Source: a virus
Virus record (IMG/VR): IMGVR_UViG_3300025133_000043
Location: 1-64,000 of that record
Reading direction: 5' to 3' (one strand)
Length of the DNA: 64,000 nucleotides
Position numbers and translations under genes: made by a program. Position 1 is the stretch's first letter. Each line of letters starts with the position of its first letter. The notes under the pieces were generated by a model. The model worked only from the letters and a program-made list of their open reading frames with translations. It searched no databases and was not told the DNA's origin. Shown one piece after another: positions 48,904-57,534 of this stretch.

Positions 48904-51525
48904 ATGGCCGACACGACCATGATCGAGCTGATCCAAGAGCTGGTGTCCGACTACGACAGCTCCATCGACACGTCGAGCGGGTCCGCCTTCTACACCAAGG
49001 TGATCACCCCGCTGATGAAGCGGATCGGAGATGACCCCCTCGCCACAGATGTCGAGCTGCTCGTCGCCGCCCACCTCGAGGAGAACATCGACGGCATCGA
49101 CGTGGGTGAGGGCTCGGGGACCAGAGACCTGATCGCCCGGCCTCTGACCGTGGGCATGGAGCCCTACAAGCGCGAGCTCGCCGGGATCAAGGTCGCAGCG
49201 TCCCTGGACAACTACGAGGCCATGACGCGTCCGGAGGTCAACTCCCTGCTGGCCAACTTCTTCACCGAGCTCAAGGTCGGCGAGAAGGCCACGGTCACGG
49301 CGCGCATGTACTTCACCTCCGCGCAGACCGTGGTGGTGACAGCCCTGAGCCAGTTCTCGACCGGCAGCGGTCTGAACTTCTTCCCGACCCAGACCCAGAC
49401 GATCACCAGCACGTCGATGAGCTTCAACCAGGAGGGCTCGCTCTACTACTTCGACGTGACCCTGGAGGCCGAGGCCGCCGGCGAGTCCTACAACGTGGAC
49501 AAGGGGTCCATCATCTCCGTGCAGGGGATCGCAGGAGTCGTCCGGGTCACCAACAAGTCCGCCGCGACCGCCGGCGACGACGACGAGACCAAGCTGGAGG
49601 GCATCACCAGGGCAAAGGAGTCGATCACGATCCGGAACCTGGCCGTCCTGCGTGGCTGCAGGACCGTCCTGCAGGCGGAGTTCAGCTCGATCGACGACAT
49701 CGAGATCGTGGGCATGGGCGACAGCCTCATGCTCCGGGACGTGATCACAGGCCCCGTCGACATCTCCGGCATCCCCGGCGGCTACGTCGGCGCGGACCCG
49801 AGCCTGGTCGGGTCCGGCCAGACCGTCCACATCGGTGGCAAGACCGACATCTGGCTGTTCACCACGACCCCCACCGAGGAGTCCCTGGACATCGAGAACG
49901 TGACCGACCAGGGGCTCAGGGTCTGGGCCGGGACGCACGGCTACACGAACCCCGGATCTGGACCGACGACGACGTTCCGGGACGAGTACGGCCGGTTCTC
50001 CTCCCGAGGCGTCTCCGGAGGCGACTTCCTCAAGCTGGGGGAGGAGGTGATCGAGATCAACAGCAGGACCGCGACCACCCTGACGCTGGCCTCCTCCATC
50101 GATCCCGCCCTGTCCGAGCAGACCTACGAGATCGTGACCTACGTGGATCGGTCAGTCCACAACGACGGGAAGGCCTACCTCCTCACGGTCCCGCTCTGGA
50201 ACCTGGTCGCCGAGAGCGACGGCAGCGTGGTCACCGACGACGACGACGATGTGGTCTTCGTCATCCCCGGCAGCGCGGACCTCACGGCCTACACCGACGG
50301 CGACGGCGACTACGTCAAGGTCACCGAGAACATCGCCGACGCCAACCTGGAGCTCCCCCTGGTGCGGGTCAAGAGCGTGGCCTTCCTGGACTCCCTGGAC
50401 CTCACGGAGACCGGAGACACGATCCCTCTGGCCAACATCCTGACCATGAAGGCCCTGACCGCCTTCGAGGGTGGTGACGCCAGCACCAAGGCCACCGGCA
50501 CCGTGCGGATCTACTTCAAGGACCCGGTCAACTTCTTCGTCGGCCCCGACTTCCGGTTCAGCCCCGATGGCGTGGTGACCTACCTGGTGGACTACGTCTC
50601 GGTCTCCAGCGGCAACTACACCATCGACAGCAACTCCTGCGAGGTCTCTGGGGATCTGACCAGCGATCCGAACCTGAAGCCAGGGAACCGGCTCTACGGT
50701 GGCGCCGAGTACTGGACCATCATGAGCGAGCCCGTCTACGACGGAGGCTCCGGGAAGACCACCTTCGACATCCGCGAGGACAGTGGGACGGTGATCCTGT
50801 CGAGCCCTGACGGTCTGGAGGGCTGCCTGGAGGCTGACCTGGTCTCTGATGACGGCCGGGGCATGGCCCTGGATGCGGAGACGGGCCTCTACTACATCGA
50901 CCTCGAGGCGGAGGCGACGGCCAAGGGATCAGCCGGCAACCAGGACATCGACACCTTCATGGCGGTGACCTCGAGCACCGACAGCTTCTTCGCCGAGGGC
51001 TACTACCTCCACGCCCAGGAGAGCGAGCTCGCCTACTCGACCAAGGAGCACACGTACATGGCGTTGACCAGGTACGTGAACGACACCAAGGATCTCCGCA
51101 GCACCTCGACCTCCTACGTCCTCCGCCTCACCTACGACTACGCCGAGGGCTACCAGGACCTGCAGGACTACGTGGAGCACGAGGACAACCGCCCGGTCGG
51201 GGAGGACATCCTCATCCGGCACATGATGCCCTCCGTGGTGATCATGTCTCCGGTCACCGACCTGGACGCCGACGACGCCGACGAGGCGGTCATCGACTTC
51301 CTGCTGGCCATGGACCCGCAGGACGACTTCGAGATCTCGGACCTGGTCGATGAGCTCTACGCCGCCGGCGCCGAGTACGTGAAGATGCCGCTGCAGGGAT
51401 CGGTCATCAGCTGCGGCCGCAACCGCCAGTGGATCGGCGAGCACATCACCGACAAGCACTCGACCACGAGGATCAACCACTACCTCGCGGACACCGACTC
51501 GATCACCTCTACTGAGGACTCGTAG
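48904..51525 (+). CDS. Baseplate J-like protein (gp6/gpJ)
   Basis: 873 aa. Residues about 60-290 match the baseplate J layout: LEAEAAGESYNVDKGSIISV (about 180-205), GIAGVVRVTNKSAATAGDDD, then TRAKESITIRNLAVLRGCRT. The region after 330 carries one of the shared GVxxGD modules (near nt 50008) and further beta domains. It forms the wedge that links tail tube and fibres. Confidence 0.8.
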   Translation: MADTTMIELIQELVSDYDSSIDTSSGSAFYTKVITPLMKRIGDDPLATDVELLVAAHLEENIDGIDVGEGSGTRDLIARPLTVGMEPYKRELAGIKVAASLDNYEAMTRPEVNSLLANFFTELKVGEKATVTARMYFTSAQTVVVTALSQFSTGSGLNFFPTQTQTITSTSMSFNQEGSLYYFDVTLEAEAAGESYNVDKGSIISVQGIAGVVRVTNKSAATAGDDDETKLEGITRAKESITIRNLAVLRGCRTVLQAEFSSIDDIEIVGMGDSLMLRDVITGPVDISGIPGGYVGADPSLVGSGQTVHIGGKTDIWLFTTTPTEESLDIENVTDQGLRVWAGTHGYTNPGSGPTTTFRDEYGRFSSRGVSGGDFLKLGEEVIEINSRTATTLTLASSIDPALSEQTYEIVTYVDRSVHNDGKAYLLTVPLWNLVAESDGSVVTDDDDDVVFVIPGSADLTAYTDGDGDYVKVTENIADANLELPLVRVKSVAFLDSLDLTETGDTIPLANILTMKALTAFEGGDASTKATGTVRIYFKDPVNFFVGPDFRFSPDGVVTYLVDYVSVSSGNYTIDSNSCEVSGDLTSDPNLKPGNRLYGGAEYWTIMSEPVYDGGSGKTTFDIREDSGTVILSSPDGLEGCLEADLVSDDGRGMALDAETGLYYIDLEAEATAKGSAGNQDIDTFMAVTSSTDSFFAEGYYLHAQESELAYSTKEHTYMALTRYVNDTKDLRSTSTSYVLRLTYDYAEGYQDLQDYVEHEDNRPVGEDILIRHMMPSVVIMSPVTDLDADDADEAVIDFLLAMDPQDDFEISDLVDELYAAGAEYVKMPLQGSVISCGRNRQWIGEHITDKHSTTRINHYLADTDSITSTEDS

Positions 51526-51709
51526 CCGTCTCGGGGCAGTTCGGGCAGATGAAGCGTGACTCGCCTTCGAGGGTCCTCTCGGGGGCCATGAGGCAGTCGC
51601 AGCGTCCACAGCGCTTCGGGGTCAGCAGACCCGGCACGACCTTCTGGTCCTTCACCAGATCGAGGAGATCCTCCTGGCTGAGTCGAGGGCGGTGTGTCTG
51701 CGTGTCCAT
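51509..51709 (-). CDS. Antisense zinc-ribbon protein inside tail operon, 66 aa
   Basis: The only minus-strand gene between 20797 and 61956. CGRC (34-37) with a further Cys at 39 and CPNC (55-58) form a zinc ribbon. The N-terminus is helical. It overlaps the 3' end of the J-like gene by 17 nt and occupies the gap before 51755. A late insertion ('moron'-like) or an antisense regulator is possible. Confidence 0.6.
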   Translation of the reverse strand: MDTQTHRPRLSQEDLLDLVKDQKVVPGLLTPKRCGRCDCLMAPERTLEGESRFICPNCPETATSPQ

Positions 51710-51754
51710 GTGCAGTATGCTAATCCACCTGGGCAGACCGGGTGCAGAACTCTG

Positions 51755-53332
51755 ATGGCCACTATCTCGACAGGAACTCTGGACAACGAAGGGATCGCCC
51801 ACCTGATCGGTGCGGAGATCTTGGACATGAGGTTCGTCGACGTCTCCAAGAGCCCGTTCGCCAATCCCGACTCCAGCTTCACCGGCTACGCCGCAGACGG
51901 CTTCTGGTACACCGACGGCGCCGCGGACCCGACGCACCTCCCCTTCAAGGCCACCTGGTCTTCCGAGGGAGAGCACGAGGAGGCGGATCTCTACCGAGGT
52001 ACGCTGGACCGCTTCCCGGACAGGATCTTCGTCGTCACCACGGCCTCCGAGGTGGTGATCCTCGACGCGGACAGCCTGGACGTGTGGATGCGGTTCGTCC
52101 CGCATGACGGCGTCACCGCCTTCAGCTTCGGGACCTTCCTAGGGGACGATACCACCGAGATCAGGCAGGCCGCCTTCATCGACGGCTTCCTGGTCGTGGC
52201 CACCTCTGTCGGCATCCGGATCGGGGACTTCAGGAACGACCGCTCCTTCTACCTGGGCACCGTGGTCTCGCACCATTCCGGGAGCGTGACGCTGCAGGAC
52301 CGGAACGTAGACGGCATGCTCGAGGCCGAGGTCTACACCCAGTACGCGACCTACCGCGACTGTCTCTGCGTCGACGTGGGCGTGGTGGGGGCAGCCGTCT
52401 CGGAGAGCTCGTCCGGCGGCATCGTCGTGACCGCCGTGGGGCACTCCAGGGGGATGACGGGCATCGTGCTGCTCTCCTCGCTGGTGAGCTCGCCGCAGGC
52501 CAAGGAGCACGACGACTTCCTGGTCACCGGTCTTGGGGACTGGGAGGCCTACGACGACAACGACGGCGACGGCGACACCCCGTACTTGAGGAAGCCCTCC
52601 GGGCCCGCGGTCTGGAAGGCCAACGAGGTCAGGGTCGGAGACACCCTCATCCTGACCCCGTCCTCTGGGCCCGTCTTCGAGGTCACGGTCACTGAGGTAC
52701 AAGACGAACAGATCTCCGTGGATCCCGAAGTCGATCTCACAGACTCTGGCTCCATCCACGTGAGCCACCGGCCCGTCCCCAGCATCTTCATCGGATCTGG
52801 AGGCGTCCTGGCTTTCGCCAACGGGCAGCAGCTCGTCGCCCAGGTCTCCAACGAGGACTGGTACACGGGGGCTGGCGCCCTCGATCCTCGCACGGGCTCG
52901 GGGTCCACCAAGGTGGTGCTGACTCATGTCGAGATCGCCGAGATCAACAAGGTGCGCATCTCCGGGAGCTCCGTCTACGTCGCCACGGACCAGGGTGTGT
53001 TCCTCGTGCTGCAGAGCGTCTTCGACGCCACCAGCGTCAGCTTCTCAGCGGGTGAGCTGATCTACGGCAGCTCCACCTCGATCCTGACACCGACCTACGA
53101 GATCTTGGAGGGGGACATCTCCTCCTGCGTGGACGTCTCTGTCGACCCGGAGACGGGCAACGTCATGGTGTCCGCCGTGGATGGAGCTGACTGCGTGGTG
53201 ACCGAGATCGACACCAGCATCCACCAGGCCTTCCAGTACTTCGACCAGGACGACTTGGGAGGTGTGGTCAACTGCATCGTCTCCTACCGGAACACGGAAG
53301 GTCCACCTGACGACGAATCTGAGGTGGCCTGA
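51755..53332 (+). CDS. Tail/baseplate protein, possible beta-propeller, 525 aa
   Basis: Start at ATG 51755. Repeated strands ending in statements such as RIFVVTTASEVVILDAD, GFLVVATSVGIRIGD and VYVATDQGVFLVLQ suggest a beta-propeller. One shared GVxxGD-like module (EVRVGDTLIL, near nt 52626) is present. Coupled to the next gene by TGATG. Virion role inferred from position. Confidence 0.6.
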   Translation: MATISTGTLDNEGIAHLIGAEILDMRFVDVSKSPFANPDSSFTGYAADGFWYTDGAADPTHLPFKATWSSEGEHEEADLYRGTLDRFPDRIFVVTTASEVVILDADSLDVWMRFVPHDGVTAFSFGTFLGDDTTEIRQAAFIDGFLVVATSVGIRIGDFRNDRSFYLGTVVSHHSGSVTLQDRNVDGMLEAEVYTQYATYRDCLCVDVGVVGAAVSESSSGGIVVTAVGHSRGMTGIVLLSSLVSSPQAKEHDDFLVTGLGDWEAYDDNDGDGDTPYLRKPSGPAVWKANEVRVGDTLILTPSSGPVFEVTVTEVQDEQISVDPEVDLTDSGSIHVSHRPVPSIFIGSGGVLAFANGQQLVAQVSNEDWYTGAGALDPRTGSGSTKVVLTHVEIAEINKVRISGSSVYVATDQGVFLVLQSVFDATSVSFSAGELIYGSSTSILTPTYEILEGDISSCVDVSVDPETGNVMVSAVDGADCVVTEIDTSIHQAFQYFDQDDLGGVVNCIVSYRNTEGPPDDESEVA

Positions 53333-56300
53333 TGGCGTACTTCCTCGGCGGGGACTTCGGTGGATCAACCGTTGAGTCCACCATCTCCGATGCCCAGAAG
53401 GGCTACGACCCGGTCTACGCCGACGAGGTCAGCGGGGAGTTCATCTGGCAGCTCCTGCCCTCCGCCTACCGCGCCCTCATGGACGACCGGGAGGTCTTCA
53501 CCCACTCCTGGGAGGCCATGATCAGGACGACCTCCGGCCTGATGCTCGACGCCTGGCAGGCCGGCGCGTCCTACTCCCTGAAGGACATCCCGGTCCATCA
53601 GCAGCGGAAGTGGATCCTCTACGACCTGATCAAGACGGAGACCTTCACGAAGGATCCAGGACTGACGACGGTCGGTGTCTCTAATCGACTGGAGTGGGAC
53701 GGGACCTACTTCCGCCTGGACGGCTCTTGGGTCAACAGGCGCGGCCACGACAAGTCCACGACAGCTCTGAACGGATCCTCCACCCAGGATGGTTCGCTCT
53801 CCTGGTCGGTGACAGCCTCCTTCTCGGAGGTGTCGATCTGGTCCGGGGCGCAGTTCGGCTACTTCAGCTCGACCGACAAGAACGCCATCGCCAACGCCTT
53901 GGTCGTCGGCGCCGTGGCGGACGGGGACGGCGTGCTCTTCCCCTTCGTCGGGCACTACTCCCAGATCGGAGTGCTCACCAGCACCACCGGCTCCTGGGAG
54001 ATGGCGATCGACACCGAGTACAGCTTCGAGGCCAGCTACGAGGCGAAGGACGGGATCCTGACCCTGACCCTTCACGAGCTCGAGGCCGAGAAGGCCACGG
54101 GCACCGAAGGGGAGTGTGACTCGACCGACTCCTCGGACATCTACACCGCGGGCTTCTCCGACTCGAGTCAGGACTTCGACGACGACGGCGTAGTCGCCGG
54201 AGACACGCTGATCATTGACACCGACGAGTACGAGATCGTGACGGTCGCCGGCGGCACCCTGGTCGTGGCCTCTTCGTCTCTGCCCGCAGGAAGCTCGGGG
54301 ATCACCTACTCCATCGTGGGCAAGCTCCAGAGGACCAGCGTGTCTCTGGACCTCCCCAACCTGGCTGGAGATCCGACCTTCACCGTGGACCAGTTCGGCA
54401 CGGCCGCCATCGATCTGCGCTACGTCTCAGACGGGTCTGGGGGCACGCTGTTCGGCGGCTCGATCCCGACCAAGGCACGGAGGAAGGCCCTGACCGGCTA
54501 CACGGACACCTGGATCTACTTCGATCCGACCGTCGAGGAGACGCTCCTGTCCGCCCCCATCCTGCAGGACCAGGTCACCACGCCAGAGGTCTACCTCTAC
54601 GAGGGGACGGACTTCGAGGTGGTCGGATCAGCCTTCCAGTTCAAGGAGCCGCCGGCCTCGGCGATGTGGGCTGAGTACAGCACCTACGACGAGGACGTGC
54701 TCTACAACAACTTCGGCGCCCACGTGGGCCTGGGCAACGAGGAGTCCAGCGCCACCTACCGCTCCAAGGTCCGCGGGCTCTACTACGCCTACTACCAGGG
54801 CCCGACCCCGAGCTCCATCAAGGCCGGAGTGCAGATCCTCCTGGGCCTGCCCATCGCCGAGGAGGCGGGGGAGGTCGACTCCATCAACGAGGCCTACTCC
54901 GGCGACTACGGTGAGCTCACCATCGACGGCACAGGCTACCTCTACCCGCTGCTGGTGGGGACTTCGTTGGTCGTGGGGGACGAGGTCAAGGCCTTCCAGC
55001 CCCTCTGCGACGGGGTGCAGATCAAGGACTACCTCTCCCGTCCGGAGTGGTTCATCCACTTCGATCTGCACGAGGTGGAGAAGTTCCACACCTTCGCGGT
55101 GTTCCTCAACATCGACGCCTTCGACATCGAGGACCTCTCAGGCGCCGCGTCCTTCGTGGAGACGATCAAGCCCACCTGGAAGTCCGCGCTGTTCGTCGTC
55201 CACAAGGACGTGACCGACGAGGTCGACCTGGACGACGAGCTGAAGTTCGTCCTGGCCCTGAACCTCTACGACATCCCCTGCGACGAGCCTCCTCTGGTGG
55301 CCTACGACGACGCGATCTACGAGGGGGAGGAGGCTGACTGGAAGTACGATCAAGGCGTGGACGAGTGGGGAGAGACCTCCGCGGCCATGCGGGAGACGGG
55401 CAAGGACTACACCTCCGCCCAGCTCCAGGGCGTCTACAGCGACTCCGAGGTCAGGTACTACCTGACGGGCACGGCCACCCTCACCAACGGCTCAGGAGCC
55501 GGAGCTGGCGTAGGGACAGCCTGGACTACTGAGATTGGGTCCGGGGCGTTGACCAACACCTACGTCGCCGTCGCCCTGCAGCTCTCCGGGGCAGACGGCG
55601 TCGCGACATCGGGATCCAACACCTTCACCGACACAGTGACGGGCTTCGCAGGCGTCGAAGACGGCGACATGATGACCATCGACGGCACCGAGTACGAGGT
55701 GCAGTCCGTGGACAGCTCCACGGAGGTCACGCTGGACGCACCTCTGACTGATGATGATACCGGCGTCGCCTGGCTCACGACAGGGCAGCTCAAGATCTGG
55801 GGCGAGGTGTCCAACGTCGGCGCCGACGACGCCCTGACCTTCAACACGGTCTTCGGAGGCAGCGACGGGGTCTACCAGCTCACGCTGCTGGACCCGGACT
55901 ACCGAGAAGCCTTCCACGACCAGTTCCTCGAGCAGTGCCCGGAGGAGGAGTTCACGTTCGTGGTGGATCTCTCGGTTGGCTACGGAGAGGATCATCTGAC
56001 GGGCCGCTCGACCTTTACGGAGTTCTCGGCTGGTGTCGAGGGGAACGGGAACGTCGAGTACATCACGGAGCTCGGCCTGCTCAGGGACTCTGGCTCTGGG
56101 GATGGCGACACCGACAGTCCGGGCTCTGGTCCCATCACTTTCACCGTGACCGGGGAGAACTTCCTCACCTCGATCCCCAACGGAGGCGCCGCGACTCCCC
56201 CGACCAACCTGACCCGGCTGAAGATCGGAGCCGTAGGCTACGTGACTATCACGGAGGTCACGGACGACGAGAATCTCAAGTTCGCCTACGATGCCGATTT

Positions 56301-56811
56301 CGCGGGCCTCTCCGGGGAGGACTGGGAGGTCCACGACAACAGCTCGACCACGGACAAGTTCATCGTGGCCAGGGACGGGACCTGGCACGAGGTCACCTCG
56401 ATCATCGACAACGACAGCATCCAGGTCACTCCGGTCGCTACTGAAGATCAGACCTTGGTGCGGGCCTACATCGCCGCCAATGTCCTCTCGGACACCCTGC
56501 TTTTCGCCAACAGCTCGGGCGCCGTGGTCTGCAGCTCTGACCTCTCCGCCACCGGGACTGGCGAGCTCGCCGTGGGCGACTGGATTCAGTCGGTTCCTGG
56601 CGGGGAACCTGTGGCGGAGATCTTGACGATCTCAGGAGTCAACATCACGCTGACTTCCAGTTACTCAGGTAACTCTGGAACCACGCAGGCCATCCGGCGA
56701 GATGGTGTTCTTCCTCTGGCTGTCGGGCTACCCAGTGGCAGCCAGAACTTCACCGACTGGAACGGCACCGCCGGCGGCCAGCTTTCGGACACTGTTGCGG
56801 AGCCGATCTGA
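53332..56811 (+). CDS. Large tail protein with LamG-like domain, 1159 aa
   Basis: The N-terminal 120 residues are a tail-attachment type region (FIWQLLPSAYRALMDDREVF, TSGLMLDAWQAGASYSLKDI). Residues about 120-260 look like a LamG/concanavalin-like beta sandwich. Three shared GVxxGD modules occur near nt 54188, 55651 and 56565. The DNA at 53713-53786 is duplicated in the thyX fragment at 5565-5638. In this gene the repeat is in frame within the LamG-like region and looks native. Confidence 0.65.
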   Translation: MAYFLGGDFGGSTVESTISDAQKGYDPVYADEVSGEFIWQLLPSAYRALMDDREVFTHSWEAMIRTTSGLMLDAWQAGASYSLKDIPVHQQRKWILYDLIKTETFTKDPGLTTVGVSNRLEWDGTYFRLDGSWVNRRGHDKSTTALNGSSTQDGSLSWSVTASFSEVSIWSGAQFGYFSSTDKNAIANALVVGAVADGDGVLFPFVGHYSQIGVLTSTTGSWEMAIDTEYSFEASYEAKDGILTLTLHELEAEKATGTEGECDSTDSSDIYTAGFSDSSQDFDDDGVVAGDTLIIDTDEYEIVTVAGGTLVVASSSLPAGSSGITYSIVGKLQRTSVSLDLPNLAGDPTFTVDQFGTAAIDLRYVSDGSGGTLFGGSIPTKARRKALTGYTDTWIYFDPTVEETLLSAPILQDQVTTPEVYLYEGTDFEVVGSAFQFKEPPASAMWAEYSTYDEDVLYNNFGAHVGLGNEESSATYRSKVRGLYYAYYQGPTPSSIKAGVQILLGLPIAEEAGEVDSINEAYSGDYGELTIDGTGYLYPLLVGTSLVVGDEVKAFQPLCDGVQIKDYLSRPEWFIHFDLHEVEKFHTFAVFLNIDAFDIEDLSGAASFVETIKPTWKSALFVVHKDVTDEVDLDDELKFVLALNLYDIPCDEPPLVAYDDAIYEGEEADWKYDQGVDEWGETSAAMRETGKDYTSAQLQGVYSDSEVRYYLTGTATLTNGSGAGAGVGTAWTTEIGSGALTNTYVAVALQLSGADGVATSGSNTFTDTVTGFAGVEDGDMMTIDGTEYEVQSVDSSTEVTLDAPLTDDDTGVAWLTTGQLKIWGEVSNVGADDALTFNTVFGGSDGVYQLTLLDPDYREAFHDQFLEQCPEEEFTFVVDLSVGYGEDHLTGRSTFTEFSAGVEGNGNVEYITELGLLRDSGSGDGDTDSPGSGPITFTVTGENFLTSIPNGGAATPPTNLTRLKIGAVGYVTITEVTDDENLKFAYDADFAGLSGEDWEVHDNSSTTDKFIVARDGTWHEVTSIIDNDSIQVTPVATEDQTLVRAYIAANVLSDTLLFANSSGAVVCSSDLSATGTGELAVGDWIQSVPGGEPVAEILTISGVNITLTSSYSGNSGTTQAIRRDGVLPLAVGLPSGSQNFTDWNGTAGGQLSDTVAEPI
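53713..53786. repeat. 74-bp dispersed repeat, copy B
   Basis: 73 of 74 bases match 5565-5638 in the same plus-strand orientation. Here it encodes 24 residues of the LamG-like domain and is the likely donor copy. Confidence 0.95.
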
Positions 56812-56978
56812 TGAAGCTCGCTGACCTCCTCAAGCCTCGAGGTGATACTCTCCAGATCAGGCTGCTACGGCGAGGAGAGCCCCACTCGGGTATCTACAAG
56901 GACGACAAGCGGGAGCACGCCTCCCCCAACCTCCCGCGGAAGAAGGACGATGCGAAGACTGCTCCAGAAGATCAGTGA
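56811..56978 (+). CDS. Small basic protein, 55 aa
   Basis: ATG 56811 overlaps the upstream stop as TGATG. Begins MKLADLLKPRGDTLQIRLLR and is basic and polar throughout. Support comes from the junction and the absence of any other gene in this interval; it overlaps the next gene by 29 nt. Confidence 0.5.
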   Translation: MKLADLLKPRGDTLQIRLLRRGEPHSGIYKDDKREHASPNLPRKKDDAKTAPEDQ

Positions 56979-57531
56979 GTGGGTCAGGGAGTTCCGCAAG
57001 GACGCAGACGCCCTGCTCGACAACTTCCGACCCCGTGGCTGGGTCGAGATCCTCCTCATCCACAAGGACACCGGGGAGGTGCACCACCGCGAGAAGAAGC
57101 GGATCTGGCGTCCGGTCTTTGGCCGCAACGTGGTCACAGGCTTCGTGGGCGGACCTCCCTACTCCGGCCGCGACATCATGCGTCGGCTCATCGTCCCCTC
57201 GACCTTCACGGGGAACCTGAGCGGCGACGACTACAAGATCGGCAACATCGAGCTGGGCTCCGGGACCACGGCCGAGGCCAGCTCCGACAGCGAGCTCGAC
57301 ACGGCCCTCACGCCAGACTCCGCGAAGGCGGTCACCGAGGTCGAGTTCGACGGCACCAACCCCTACGTCACCTTCGTGGCGCAGTGGAGCGAGTCCGAGG
57401 TCAACCAGACCATCTCCGAGGCCATGCTCTGGAGCAACGACGGCACGCACCCCTACGCCCGGAAGACCTTCACGGCCTTCACGAAGAACAACGACTTCAC
57501 GCTCCAGCTCCGCTGGACGCTCAGGTTCTGA
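56950..57531 (+). CDS. Putative tail structural protein, 193 aa
   Basis: Start at ATG 56950 after GGAAGAAGGA. An N-terminal helix (MRRLLQKISEWVREFRKDAD) is followed by a beta-rich domain (PRGWVEILLIHKDTGEVHHR, YVTFVAQWSESEVNQTISEA, FTLQLRWTLRF) like the phage fibre-attachment or tail-collar proteins. Located between tail and fibre genes. Confidence 0.58.
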   Translation: MRRLLQKISEWVREFRKDADALLDNFRPRGWVEILLIHKDTGEVHHREKKRIWRPVFGRNVVTGFVGGPPYSGRDIMRRLIVPSTFTGNLSGDDYKIGNIELGSGTTAEASSDSELDTALTPDSAKAVTEVEFDGTNPYVTFVAQWSESEVNQTISEAMLWSNDGTHPYARKTFTAFTKNNDFTLQLRWTLRF

Positions 57532-57534
57532 TCA

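Noticed and set aside
5565-53786. Template/variable repeat pair of a diversity-generating retroelement
   Set aside because: There is only one mismatch in 74 bp although many adenines are available. No reverse transcriptase is encoded here, and the tail copy is in the middle of its gene, not at the 3' end.
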